NCBI GenBank assembly: GCA_023391635.1
Contig: JAEWAQ010000065.1
Coordinates: 46,571 to 110,570 of the forward strand
Length of the DNA: 64,000 nt
Source: Bacillota bacterium
Lineage (GTDB): Bacteria > Bacillota > Bacilli > Paenibacillales > Paenibacillaceae
Direction of reading: 5' to 3'
Position 1 is the stretch's first letter. The number at the start of each line of letters is the position of its first letter. The notes beneath the pieces are model-generated. The model saw only the letters and a list, made by a program, of their open reading frames with translations, was not told where the DNA came from and searched no databases. Of the stretch, positions 7,557 through 17,108 are shown piece after piece. The translations under genes were made by a program, and so were the position numbers.

Positions 7557-8020
7557 GAGCCGCTCCCGAATTGTTCCAGTTGAATAATCTCGGCACGATT
7601 CAGCACTTCCCCGAGATGCAGAAGGATGAGCAGTCGGTTATCCCCGATCTTTGCCACGCCGCTCAGGTATTTGGCTTTCACGCCGCCGACGACTTCCGGC
7701 GGATTCTCGATCGCATCGCTCATCACATCCAGCACGTCATTCGCCGAATCCACGATGAATCCGACTTCCAGTTCGTTTGCCGCCACGATGATAATGCGGG
7801 AATTGTCCGTCGGCTCCGTCTCCGGCAGGCCGAAGCGTCCGCGCAGATCGATGACCGGCACGACGACGCCGCGCAAGTTCATGACGCCTTTGACGAATGG
7901 AGGCGTCTTGGGCACCCGGGTGATCGGGGACATCCGCTCAATCGTCTTGACTTTGTCCACTTCGATGCCGTATTCTTCGTTCGCCAGCGTGAAGACGATC
8001 ACTTTCAGCTCTTCTGCCAT
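7553..8020 (-). CDS. cheW: Chemotaxis coupling protein CheW
   Basis: CheW links chemoreceptors to the CheA kinase in the membrane-associated signalling array. The 155-residue protein is a single CheW/SH3-like domain. It starts with VIVFTLANEEYGIEVDKVKTI and contains the conserved NLRGVVVPVIDLRGRFGL motif. The start at 8020 follows GGAGG by nine bases; an ATG three bases after the site is too close, and further in-frame codons upstream lack a site. It lies 33 bases after cheA and overlaps cheC by four bases. Confidence 0.96.
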   Translation of the reverse strand: MAEELKVIVFTLANEEYGIEVDKVKTIERMSPITRVPKTPPFVKGVMNLRGVVVPVIDLRGRFGLPETEPTDNSRIIIVAANELEVGFIVDSANDVLDVMSDAIENPPEVVGGVKAKYLSGVAKIGDNRLLILLHLGEVLNRAEIIQLEQFGSGS

Positions 8021-8053
8021 GCACATATTCCTCCTTCGAATGGGCAAGTCTCG

Positions 8054-10099
8054 TTATTTGATCAAAGCATTCGGATCGATGATCAGCGCCACTTGGCCGT
8101 CTCCGAGAATGGTCGCCCCGGACACCAGGTCCAGATTCGTCAAATATTTGCCGAGCGTCTTCAGCACGATCTCGCTCTGGCCGATGAACTCGTCGACCAG
8201 CACGGCGGCCATCTTGTCGCCTTTGCGAATGACGAGCATTTCGGTTTCCTGTTCGCCCTCTTCGCTGTAATCCGGAGACTTCACCTGCTCGGCAAGCGAT
8301 ACGACGGGAATAATCGTGTTGCGATATTCGATCATCCGCGTCCCGTGCACGGACCGGATGTCCGATTGGCTGACGGATGCCGTCTCCACGATGGACGACA
8401 GCGGGAAAGCGTATTTCTCCGAACCGAGCTTGATCAGCATCGCGGAGATGATCGATAGCGTAAGCGGCAGTTGAATTTGGAACATCGTTCCTTGCCCGAG
8501 CGTCGAGGCGACCGATACCTGGCCGCCGAGCGATTCGATCTTCGTCTTCACGACATCGAGCCCTACGCCGCGGCCGGATATGTCGGAAACTTTGTCCGCC
8601 GTACTGAAGCCCGACGAGAACAATAGCATGTAGACTTCTTCGTCTTTCATCGACTTGGCCGACTCTTTCGTAACGACGCCGCGCTTGATCGCCGTCTCGA
8701 GCACCTTGTCGCGGTTGATTCCTTTGCCATTCTCTTCGATCTCGATAAAGACGTGGTTGCCGCTATGATAAGCCCGCAAGTGCACGGTGCCCGTCTCGGG
8801 CTTGCCAGCTTGCAGTCGCTCCTGGATCGATTCGACGCCATGGTCGACCGCGTTGCGGATCAAGTGCACGAGCGGGTCGCCGATTTCGTCAATGACCGTG
8901 CGGTCCAGTTCCGTCTCCGCCCCGGTTATGACCAGATCGACTTTCTTGCCGAGCGATTTGGCGAGGTCCCGAACCATCCGCGGGAAGCGATTGAATACGC
9001 TGTCCACCGGCACCATGCGCAGCTTCAGCACGATGTTCTGCAGATCCGAGCTGACCCGGGCCATATGCTCGACCGTCTCAGTCAAGTCGTTGCGGCGCAC
9101 TTCCGACGCCAGCTGTTCCAACCGGACCCTGTCGATCAACAGCTCGCTGAACAAATTCATCAAGCTGTCGAGCCGTTCGATGTCGACGCGGATCGTCCGC
9201 GGCGCCACGGAACCGGCCCCTGCGGCAGTCGGTTTCGCTGCAGCCGCCGCCGGCGCTTCCTTCGGGGGCTGCTCCTTCTCGGCTATCGGCGCCGCGACTG
9301 GCGCCGCCGCCGATGCCGCCTCATCGCTCGCGGTGTTCAATTCATATAAGGAGGACTTGTCGACGGCTGTCATCCGAACCGATTCAATCTCGGACACGCG
9401 CGAGATCTGATCGCGGAGCAGCTGCTCTTCGTTCTTCGTAATGTAGTAAACCGAAAAGCTGCGGTCGAACTTCTCCTGTTCGATGTCCTGCACGGAAGGA
9501 TGGGATTTCACCACTTCGCCGTGTCTTTCCAGCACATCGAACACCATGTAAGCCCGCGCGGCTTTCAGCAGACAATCTTCGCGAACGGACACTTCGATAA
9601 AATAGGCCGAATGGCCGCTTTCCAGCGATTGGACGAGTACGGACTGCTGGTATTGATCGAGCATAAGCGAAGACGAAGACGTCTGGCCTGCGGGCTTCGC
9701 AGGCGCGGCGCTGCCGGCATCGCCGATGACGATCGCTTTCAATCGTGCCACGAGCTCGGTTACGTCCAGTTTGCCGGATCCGCCGCCCACGACGTCCTGT
9801 ACCATGTTTTCCAGCGCATCCAGACACTTGAACAGCGTATCGAAGATGTTGCCGTTCATCGACAGCTTGCCGTTGCGGACCAAGTCCAGCACGTTCTCCA
9901 TCTCGTGCGTAAGCGAGGCCAAATCTTCGAAGCCCATCGTTGCCGACATCCCTTTAAGGGTATGTGCGGAGCGGAAAATAACCTGAACGATACCGATATC
10001 CCCCGGCTCTTGCTCAAGCCGCAGCATATTCTCGTTCAGCGCTTGCAAATGCTCGCCTGCCTCATCGATAAAGATCGACATATACTGATCCATTTCCAC
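8054..10099 (-). CDS. cheA: Chemotaxis histidine kinase CheA
   Basis: CheA autophosphorylates in response to receptor state and passes phosphate to CheY and CheB. The 681-residue protein has an N-terminal HPt domain with the phosphorylated His46 in RSAHTLKGMSATMGF. A P2-like response-regulator docking region lies at about 165-260, followed by an Ala/Pro-rich linker. The dimerisation helices follow (IRVDIERLDSLMNLFSELL). The HATPase domain shows the N box HLIRNAVDHGVE and a G box DISGRGVGLDVVK. The C-terminus is a CheW-like domain. The GTG start follows AGGAGG by nine bases. It lies between cheB and cheW. Confidence 0.97.
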   Translation of the reverse strand: MEMDQYMSIFIDEAGEHLQALNENMLRLEQEPGDIGIVQVIFRSAHTLKGMSATMGFEDLASLTHEMENVLDLVRNGKLSMNGNIFDTLFKCLDALENMVQDVVGGGSGKLDVTELVARLKAIVIGDAGSAAPAKPAGQTSSSSLMLDQYQQSVLVQSLESGHSAYFIEVSVREDCLLKAARAYMVFDVLERHGEVVKSHPSVQDIEQEKFDRSFSVYYITKNEEQLLRDQISRVSEIESVRMTAVDKSSLYELNTASDEAASAAAPVAAPIAEKEQPPKEAPAAAAAKPTAAGAGSVAPRTIRVDIERLDSLMNLFSELLIDRVRLEQLASEVRRNDLTETVEHMARVSSDLQNIVLKLRMVPVDSVFNRFPRMVRDLAKSLGKKVDLVITGAETELDRTVIDEIGDPLVHLIRNAVDHGVESIQERLQAGKPETGTVHLRAYHSGNHVFIEIEENGKGINRDKVLETAIKRGVVTKESAKSMKDEEVYMLLFSSGFSTADKVSDISGRGVGLDVVKTKIESLGGQVSVASTLGQGTMFQIQLPLTLSIISAMLIKLGSEKYAFPLSSIVETASVSQSDIRSVHGTRMIEYRNTIIPVVSLAEQVKSPDYSEEGEQETEMLVIRKGDKMAAVLVDEFIGQSEIVLKTLGKYLTNLDLVSGATILGDGQVALIIDPNALIK

Positions 10100-10141
10100 T
10101 GGCCGACACCTCCTGTTTGCATAAGCTGGCTTGCGTTGCCG

Positions 10142-11596
10142 CTATTTGCCGGAAGTCTTCACTTCGCGAACGATCGCGGGCCCAATCTGTCCAAGCGGCA
10201 GCACTTTCGATACGGCGCCAAGCTCCACGGCACTTCTCGGCATGCCGTAGACGACGCACGTTTCTTCCGATTCGGCGATCAGGGTCGACACCCCATCGCC
10301 TTGAAGCGCCTTCATGCCCTTGGCGCCGTCGCTGCCCATGCCGGTCATCAGCACGGCGTGGCGTGTTAAGCTTCGATGACCGATCAGCGACTCGAACAAC
10401 ACGTCGACGGAAGGCATGTGCCCGTTGCGGGGGCCCTCGGTCGATAGCCGGATCCGGTAATTGCCGGCCGCATCCCGAACGAGCGTCATCTGGTTGCCGC
10501 CCGGGGCGACGTAGACGGTCCCCGGTTCGATCGGTTCATCCTGCGCGGCTTCGCACACCCGGACCTGGCAGAACGAGTCGAGCCGCTGAGCGAGCGAATG
10601 CGTGAATTTGGGCGGCATATGTTGAACGACCAATACCGGCGCCTCGAAATCCGCGGGCAGCTTGGTAAGCACTTCATGCAAGGCGCGCGGACCGCCGGTC
10701 GACGTGCCGATCGCCACGATCTGATGAAACGAGACCGGCGATCGGGATTTGGGCTTGACCGCGGGTTTGTGCGGCGCTGCCGGCGACGGCTTCGCCTGCG
10801 GCTCCTCGATTCGCTTCGCCGGCGGTTGTTTCTTGTTCAGACCGACATTCGGCGCACGGCGGTCGATCGCTGCAGGCGAGCTTGCGACCGAATCGGGCTC
10901 CGCCGGCTTCGGCACCTTGCGGGCCGGCGGAGCAGGCCCTGCGAGCGGTGCCGACCGGTCGGCTGCGCCGCCTGCATGCCCGCCCGGAATCATGGGGCTC
11001 GGCTTCGGCTTCGGCGGAACTTCCGCCTTGGCGCTGGCCGGACCCGCCTGCGCCGGAGGAGCTTGCTTCGGTTCGGCTTCGGGCAATTCCCGCCTGGATT
11101 GGGTTGCGGCTTCGGGCAGCCGCAACCCTGAGACGATAGCGCGGCCGCCGTCCTCGTCCCGCACGGCCGGCAGCATGCGCAGATTTCCTTGGCGCAGCGA
11201 TTCCGCGGCGATCCGCAGCTTCTCCAGCAAGTAACTGCTGACTTCCTGGATGTCCAGATTCACGGTGCTGTCCGGTTTGCGCACGAAATCGAACGCACCG
11301 TACTGCAGCGCCTTGATCGTATCTCGCATCCCGTTGTCCGTGACCGCCGACAACATGATGACAGGCATAGGGCGAGAGGCCATAATGCGCTGAAGAGCTT
11401 CCAGACCGTTCATGCGCGGCATTTCCATATCCATTGTGACGATGTCCGGCTTCAATTGCTCCACGAGCCGAATCGCTTCCTCTCCGTCCGCAGCGGTCGC
11501 AACAACCGTAAAAGAACCGTCCCTGCCCACCATGTCGCTGAGCACTTGGCGCATAAAACGGGAATCGTCCACAATCAACACGCGATAGCTTGTCAT
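10142..11596 (-). CDS. cheB: Chemotaxis methylesterase/deamidase CheB with a long linker
   Basis: CheB removes methyl groups from receptors when phosphorylated by CheA. The receiver domain (about residues 1-125) has the acidic pair Asp10/Asp11 and phospho-acceptor Asp56 in TMDMEMP. The catalytic domain (about 290-484) has the nucleophile Ser in AIGTSTGGP, His in VQHMPPKFTH and Asp in TGMGSDGAKGM. The two are joined by an unusually long Pro/Ala/Lys-rich linker of about 165 residues, giving 484 residues against a typical 350. The ATG at 11596 follows AAGGAG; earlier in-frame codons have no comparable site. Confidence 0.96.
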   Translation of the reverse strand: MTSYRVLIVDDSRFMRQVLSDMVGRDGSFTVVATAADGEEAIRLVEQLKPDIVTMDMEMPRMNGLEALQRIMASRPMPVIMLSAVTDNGMRDTIKALQYGAFDFVRKPDSTVNLDIQEVSSYLLEKLRIAAESLRQGNLRMLPAVRDEDGGRAIVSGLRLPEAATQSRRELPEAEPKQAPPAQAGPASAKAEVPPKPKPSPMIPGGHAGGAADRSAPLAGPAPPARKVPKPAEPDSVASSPAAIDRRAPNVGLNKKQPPAKRIEEPQAKPSPAAPHKPAVKPKSRSPVSFHQIVAIGTSTGGPRALHEVLTKLPADFEAPVLVVQHMPPKFTHSLAQRLDSFCQVRVCEAAQDEPIEPGTVYVAPGGNQMTLVRDAAGNYRIRLSTEGPRNGHMPSVDVLFESLIGHRSLTRHAVLMTGMGSDGAKGMKALQGDGVSTLIAESEETCVVYGMPRSAVELGAVSKVLPLGQIGPAIVREVKTSGK

Positions 11597-11654
11597 GGGC
11601 CTGTCGCTCCTTCTGCGGCTGAGTCTGTTGCTCATGTTGGCCGAACGGCTCGCT

Positions 11655-12527
11655 CTACCGCCACAATCGCTTCATCTTCCGCAGGAAGCCGGATAAACCC
11701 GAGCGGTCTTTGTCCGTCGACCTGCCTTCTTGGAGGTAATAGGAAACGATCTTGTCGATGCCTCTGCTTGCCGCCGTATCCGGAAATGCGACGGATAAAG
11801 GGGTTTGGCGCTTGACGGCTTTCGTCACGTTCGTATCGTCGGGTATGTAGCCCAGTACCGGCAGCTCCATGCCCAGGTACTTGGAAGCGACTTGCTGCAT
11901 GTTGTCGGCGGTCTGTTTGCCTTCCCCGTCATCGCTGACTCGGTTGACGACAAGGCGGAACGGGACCGTATTCCCCATCGACTTCACCATCTTGATCAAA
12001 GCGTAAGCATCCGTTATGGACGTCGGCTCGGGCGTCGTCACGACGATCGTCTCTTCGGCCGCCAGGATGAAACGGAGCGTTTCCTTGGACAAACCCGCGC
12101 CGGTGTCGAACAGAAGGAAATCGACGTGTCCGTTCAACAATCCGATTTGTTCGGCGAAATAGTCGATTTCTTCGTCGGATAAGCGAACGAGTTCCTTGAA
12201 GCCGGAGCCGCCCGCGATAAACTCGAGTCCGCCCGGTCCTTTCTGGATAATGTCCCAGATGCTCTTCTCCCGCTTCAGAACATGAAACAAGTTGTAAGGC
12301 GCAGGCGTTCCGAGCAGGACATCGATGTTGGCCATGCCGAGATCCGCATCGAACAGAAGCACGCGATAGCCGCGTTTTTGCAGGGCAAGGGCAAAATTGA
12401 GACTGAAGTTGGACTTGCCGACGCCGCCCTTGCCGCTTGTAACCGTGACGATTCTCGTGTCATGCCCAGCTGCGGGAAGCTCGCGTTCTTGAACCATCTG
12501 CCGAAGCGCTTGTGCCTGATCATTCAT
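11655..12527 (-). CDS. flhG: MinD-like ATPase FlhG (YlxH)
   Basis: FlhG is a ParA/MinD-type ATPase that, with FlhF, sets flagellar number and position and acts on switch assembly. The 290-residue protein has an N-terminal DQAQALRQMV motif of the type that activates FlhF GTPase. The deviant Walker A is SGKGGVGKSNFSLNFA near residue 35. DADLGMANIDVLLG and FLLFDTGAGLS follow as the switch elements. A Lys/Arg-rich C-terminal helix (FLRKMKRLW) fits membrane targeting. The ATG at 12527 overlaps the end of flhF by eight bases and follows GGGGGA. Confidence 0.95.
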   Translation of the reverse strand: MNDQAQALRQMVQERELPAAGHDTRIVTVTSGKGGVGKSNFSLNFALALQKRGYRVLLFDADLGMANIDVLLGTPAPYNLFHVLKREKSIWDIIQKGPGGLEFIAGGSGFKELVRLSDEEIDYFAEQIGLLNGHVDFLLFDTGAGLSKETLRFILAAEETIVVTTPEPTSITDAYALIKMVKSMGNTVPFRLVVNRVSDDGEGKQTADNMQQVASKYLGMELPVLGYIPDDTNVTKAVKRQTPLSVAFPDTAASRGIDKIVSYYLQEGRSTDKDRSGLSGFLRKMKRLWR

Positions 12528-13881
12528 AAGCCGATTCCCCCAGAAGTTTGCGAACCCATTCCTCCGGATCGAAGGTGTGAATATCGTCCGGAACGGTCTG
12601 GCCATTGGTGATATAGGAGATCGTGCAAGAGAAATCCCGAACCAGGTTCAACAGCGAACCGTACGAATCCGTTTCATCCGCCTTCGTCAGCAGCAACCGC
12701 CTGATGCCGTATTTGGCAAATTGGACGACCAATGCCTTCATGTCTGCGTATTTATGGGTCAGACTGAGAACGAGAAATGTCTCCGTCTTCTCCCCGGGCG
12801 CCAGCAGGCTGTTGACTTCAGATACATACAACTCGTTGCGGTAATTGCGGCCCGCCGTGTCCATGAACAACAGATCGCGGTCAGCCAGCTTCTTGTAGGA
12901 TCGCGTCAGTTCGCTCGGCGAAAAGACGACCTCCAGCGGAACGTTCAAAATATCCGCGTACGTTCTGAGTTGATCCACCGCCGATATCCTGTACGTATCC
13001 GCCGTGATGAATCCGACCGTTCTACGATGGGTGAACGACTGGTCGGCCGCGAGCTTGGCGATCGTCGTCGTCTTGCCGACACCGGTCGGGCCGACGAAGT
13101 GCACGATGCGCGTATGGCTGTCGATACCTCCGCCCGCGCTATGGACGAGCCAAGAGCGAAGCACTTCCTTGGCCGCTTCGTAAGCTGCGGTATCATCCGC
13201 AAGCTCGCCGTTCGGCAACCGTGCCCGCACCTCTTCGGCGAATTGCTCGACATGCACGGGCTCAACGCCCTGTTCGGCGAGCTTGCGGCTCCACTTGAGC
13301 ACGGATTCCGGCATGCTGCGGAACGATTGTTGGCGAGCCATTTTCTGCATCATGTCCTTCATGGCCCGCAATTCCTGCATCAGGGAAGCGGCATCCTCCG
13401 GCGCTTGACCAACCGGGCGCTCGGCGGCAGAAAGACCGGGATCGCCCGCAGCGATCGGTTCGGCGACCGATACGGCGGCGGGCGCAGCCGCAGCGCTTGG
13501 AGTGGCAACGGCAGGCGCAACGAAATTCGACGCTTCGGAAGGCTTGACGTTCCGGGTGTACAAGTGTCGTACGGCCTGGCTCGGCATGGCAACGAGCGGT
13601 TCCGTCACATCTTGCTCCGGTTCCTGCGCTTGACGGCTTGCCGGAGCTTGGATCGGCAAGGCTGCCGGGATTGGCCTTGTCGCCGTTGCCCGCACGGGGG
13701 ATTGCCGGGAAGCCTCGTCAACGGCTGCGATGACTTCCACCCGCCGTTTGCGAAACATGCCCAGAAAACCGCCGGTCCGAATTTCCTTCGTGTTCAGGAT
13801 GATCGCGTCCGAACCAAGCTCACGGCGGATCATCTGCACGGCTTCCGGCAAATCGCTCGTCAAGTAACGTTTCACCTTCAT
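12520..13881 (-). CDS. flhF: SRP-type GTPase FlhF
   Basis: FlhF is the third SRP GTPase besides Ffh and FtsY and guides placement of the flagellar basal body at the membrane. The 453-residue protein has a basic N-terminal B domain (MKVKRYLTSDLPEAVQMIRREL). An Ala/Pro-rich low-complexity stretch covers about 75-165. The NG domain has G1 GPTGVGKTTTIAKLA, DTAGRNYRNEL and the TKADET specificity motif. It overlaps flhA by four bases and flhG by eight, so these placement factors are translationally coupled to the export gate. Confidence 0.96.
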   Translation of the reverse strand: MKVKRYLTSDLPEAVQMIRRELGSDAIILNTKEIRTGGFLGMFRKRRVEVIAAVDEASRQSPVRATATRPIPAALPIQAPASRQAQEPEQDVTEPLVAMPSQAVRHLYTRNVKPSEASNFVAPAVATPSAAAAPAAVSVAEPIAAGDPGLSAAERPVGQAPEDAASLMQELRAMKDMMQKMARQQSFRSMPESVLKWSRKLAEQGVEPVHVEQFAEEVRARLPNGELADDTAAYEAAKEVLRSWLVHSAGGGIDSHTRIVHFVGPTGVGKTTTIAKLAADQSFTHRRTVGFITADTYRISAVDQLRTYADILNVPLEVVFSPSELTRSYKKLADRDLLFMDTAGRNYRNELYVSEVNSLLAPGEKTETFLVLSLTHKYADMKALVVQFAKYGIRRLLLTKADETDSYGSLLNLVRDFSCTISYITNGQTVPDDIHTFDPEEWVRKLLGESAYE

Positions 13882-15911
13882 GCGTTCACCACCCCTACGC
13901 TCTGCACTTCAATGTTTGGCTCCAATTCGCTGTAAGACAGAACGGGTATGTCTTGCAAGCTTCGTTCGAGCAATTGCCGCAAGTACATGCGGATCGTGGG
14001 AGAAGTCAAGATGATCGGCTGCTGTCCGGATTGGACCAGGCGATTCACCTGCTCCGTGAGCCGCTGATAGATCGACTGTGACGACGTCGGATCCATCGCC
14101 AGGTAGCTGCCTTGGTCGGACTGCTGCACGGCGTCGGCGATCTTCTTCTCCACGGAAGGGCTGAGCGTGATGACCTTGAGCGGTTCGCTCGGCTGTGCGT
14201 ATTGGTGCGTGATTTGACGGGACAAGCTCTGTCTCACATACTCGGTCAACACTTCCGGATCCTTGGTGTATTTGCCGTAATCGGCAATCGTTTCGAAGAT
14301 CGTCACCAGGTCCCGGATCGATATCTTCTCTTTCAATAGCTTGGACAGCACTTTCTGAACGTCCCCGATGCCGACGATGGAAGGAATCAGTTCTTCCACC
14401 AGCGCCGGATACGTTTCCTTCACGCTGTCGACCAGCGCCTTCGTTTCCTGGCGGCCGATCAACTCGTGCGCGTATTTCTTGATCACTTCCGTCAGATGCG
14501 TCGCCACGACGGACGGCGGGTCAACGACCGTATAGCCGGCCAATTCCGCGCGTTCCTTCGTCGCTTCGTCAATCCATAGCGCCGGCAATCCGAACGCCGG
14601 TTCCTGGGTCTCGATACCTGTCACGCTGTCGTCTTCGAAGCCGGGACTCATCGCGAGATAGTGATGAAGTAACAATTCGCCACGAGCGACCGTATTTCCT
14701 TTCATCTTGATGACATATTCGTTCGGTTTTAGTTGAATATTGTCGCGAATTCGGATAACAGGAACAATTAATCCCATTTCTAGAGCGCATTGCCTGCGGA
14801 TCATAATGATGCGGTCGAGCAGATCGCCGCCTTGCTGCGTATCGGCAAGCGGAATTAAGCCATAGCCGAACTCGAATTCGATCGGATCTACCTGCAGCAA
14901 GCTGAGCACGCTCTCCGGGCTGCGCACTTCTTCGATTTCCTTCTCTTCGACGAGCAGTTGCTCCTCTTCTTCGCGACGGGCCAAATTTTTCTGCAAACGG
15001 TAGCCCGCGATCGCCAGAATAGCCGCGTACGGCATCGTCGTGATGAACGGGATCGGCGTGGCAATCCCGAGCAACGCGACCGTACCGGCGACGATATAGA
15101 GCAGCCTCGGATAGCGGAAAAACTGCGTAGACATATCTGCAGCCATATTGCCTTCGGAAGCTGCGCGCGTCACGATAATACCGGTCGCCGTGCTGATCAG
15201 CAAAGCGGGGATCTGGCTGACGAGGCCGTCGCCGATCGACAGGACCGAGTACGTGCTGAGCGCCTCCATAATGTCCATGCCGTGGATCGCCATGCCGATG
15301 ATGAAACCGCCGATCAAGTTGATCACGACGATGATGATGCTGGCGATAGCGTCTCCTTTGACGAACTTGCTCGCACCGTCCATCGCGCCGTAGAAGTCCG
15401 ATTCTTTCTCGATCTTCTCCCGGCGCTCCCGTGCTTGCTGTTCATTGATCATGCCGGCATTGAGGTCGGCATCGATGCTCATCTGCTTGCCGGGCATCGC
15501 ATCAAGGGTGAAGCGGGCAGCGACTTCGGCTACGCGTTCCGACCCCTTGGTGATAACGATGAACTGAACGACGACAAGAATGAGAAACACGACGAAACCG
15601 ATGGCCAATTGGCCGCCGGCGACGAAATTGCCGAACGTATCGACCACGTGCCCCGCATTGGCATCCCGCAAAATCAAACGGGTCGTCGAAATGTTGAGCG
15701 ATAATCGGAATACGGTGGTGACCAGCAGCATCGTCGGGAAAATCGAGAAATGCAGCGCATCGGTCGTATTCATGGCGATGAGCAGGATCATGAGCGCAAT
15801 CGAAATGTTGAGTACGAGCAAGACGTCCAAGAGCCAGGTCGGGATCGGAACGACCATCATGAGCACGACGCCGATAATGCCGACCAATATGCTTAGGTCG
15901 CGAATTTTCAC
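13878..15911 (-). CDS. flhA: Flagellar export gate protein FlhA
   Basis: FlhA forms the nonameric export ring of the flagellar type III secretion system and receives chaperone-substrate complexes through its cytoplasmic domain. The 677-residue protein has about eight N-terminal membrane helices (residues 1-310). The FHIPEP-region motif is visible as SLNISTTRLILRDANAGHV with GMINEQQARERREK. The large soluble C-terminal domain follows. The GTG at 15911 is preferred because GGGGAGG lies nine bases before it; a further upstream GTG would itself overlap that site. It follows flhB by about 75 bases and overlaps flhF. Confidence 0.97.
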   Translation of the reverse strand: MKIRDLSILVGIIGVVLMMVVPIPTWLLDVLLVLNISIALMILLIAMNTTDALHFSIFPTMLLVTTVFRLSLNISTTRLILRDANAGHVVDTFGNFVAGGQLAIGFVVFLILVVVQFIVITKGSERVAEVAARFTLDAMPGKQMSIDADLNAGMINEQQARERREKIEKESDFYGAMDGASKFVKGDAIASIIIVVINLIGGFIIGMAIHGMDIMEALSTYSVLSIGDGLVSQIPALLISTATGIIVTRAASEGNMAADMSTQFFRYPRLLYIVAGTVALLGIATPIPFITTMPYAAILAIAGYRLQKNLARREEEEQLLVEEKEIEEVRSPESVLSLLQVDPIEFEFGYGLIPLADTQQGGDLLDRIIMIRRQCALEMGLIVPVIRIRDNIQLKPNEYVIKMKGNTVARGELLLHHYLAMSPGFEDDSVTGIETQEPAFGLPALWIDEATKERAELAGYTVVDPPSVVATHLTEVIKKYAHELIGRQETKALVDSVKETYPALVEELIPSIVGIGDVQKVLSKLLKEKISIRDLVTIFETIADYGKYTKDPEVLTEYVRQSLSRQITHQYAQPSEPLKVITLSPSVEKKIADAVQQSDQGSYLAMDPTSSQSIYQRLTEQVNRLVQSGQQPIILTSPTIRMYLRQLLERSLQDIPVLSYSELEPNIEVQSVGVVNA

Positions 15912-15985
15912 TGTTCGATCCCTCCCCACAAAATTTTAATCATTTTCACCGGGGCCTCCGCTACTCAATCCCCAAAAACGATCTT

Positions 15986-17080
15986 CTATGCCTTCTTGCG
16001 GCCCTTGAGCCGATATACGTATGCCAGCACTTCCGCAACGGCCTGGAACAGATCGCCGGGAATCGTCTCCCCGACTTCCGACCGTTCATACAGCGCGCGG
16101 GCGAGCGGCTTGTTTTCCATCGTGATGATGTCGTGCTTGCGGGCGATTTCGCGAATGCGCAAAGCCAGGTAATCCTGTCCTTTGGCGATAACCGTCGGAG
16201 CCTCCATCTTCGTGCCGTCATATTGCAGCGCGACGGCAAAGTGCGTCGGGTTCGTAATGACCACATCGGCCTTCGGCACTTCCTGCATCATCCGCATCAG
16301 AGCCATCCGGCGCTGACGCTCCTTGATTTTGGCTTTGATCTTCGGGTCGCCTTCCGCATTCTTATACTCGTCTTTGATATCCTGCTTGCTCATGCGCAAG
16401 TTCTTCTCATGTTCGTACTTGTTGTACGCGAAATCCCCGATCGAGAGGACGAACAGGATCGCCGAAACGAACAGTCCGATCCGGATCGCCAGGCTCGCGC
16501 AGAAAGCGAAAATTTCGGCAATCGGCATATGCGACAATTCGAGAAATTGCTGTTTGTTCGACCACAGAATTGTAAAGACGACCAATGAAATGACGATCAG
16601 TTTCAGCGAACTTTTCAAAAATTCGACCACGGCGCGCATATTGAACATCCGCTTGGCGCCGTTAATCGGATTGAGCGTGCTCAGTTTCGGCTGCAGCGGC
16701 TGAAGCGTGAACAGCCAGCCGATCTGCGCATAATTGGCGGCGAAGGCGATCACGATGACGAGAATCAAAATCGGCGACAGCAAGACGAGAATCTGCACCA
16801 CATACCGGTAAAACAACTGAATGACGTTCTCGTCGGTAACCTCCATGTTCAAGCGATGAAGGAAAATATCGCCGAACAGAATCAGCAGCCGATCCTGGAA
16901 GAACGATCCGAGCATCAGAAAGCAGCACATGGCGGCGAGCAAGATGAGCGAACTGGCGATTTCGGGGCTGGATGCGACCTGCCCCTTATTGCGGGCATCA
17001 TTGCGCTTCTTGGGCGTCGCTTTCTCCGTCTTCTCCCCGGCAAACAACTGCAGGTCCAGCCGATGGCGCAAGCGATTCAA
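15986..17080 (-). CDS. flhB: Flagellar export switch protein FlhB
   Basis: FlhB is the export apparatus protein whose self-cleavage switches secretion from rod/hook to filament substrates. The 364-residue protein starts with the family signature LFAGEKTEKATPKKR. It has four membrane helices (about 38-60, 95-115, 155-173 and 195-215). The autocleavage motif NPTH is at 277-280 in VVITNPTHFAVALQYD. The start is a TTG at 17080, eight bases after GGGGG. It lies between fliR and flhA. A separate FlhB C-domain-like gene is present at 46736-47056. Confidence 0.97.
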   Translation of the reverse strand: MNRLRHRLDLQLFAGEKTEKATPKKRNDARNKGQVASSPEIASSLILLAAMCCFLMLGSFFQDRLLILFGDIFLHRLNMEVTDENVIQLFYRYVVQILVLLSPILILVIVIAFAANYAQIGWLFTLQPLQPKLSTLNPINGAKRMFNMRAVVEFLKSSLKLIVISLVVFTILWSNKQQFLELSHMPIAEIFAFCASLAIRIGLFVSAILFVLSIGDFAYNKYEHEKNLRMSKQDIKDEYKNAEGDPKIKAKIKERQRRMALMRMMQEVPKADVVITNPTHFAVALQYDGTKMEAPTVIAKGQDYLALRIREIARKHDIITMENKPLARALYERSEVGETIPGDLFQAVAEVLAYVYRLKGRKKA

Positions 17081-17108
17081 GCGACATACCCCCTACCTTC
17101 GAATACCG

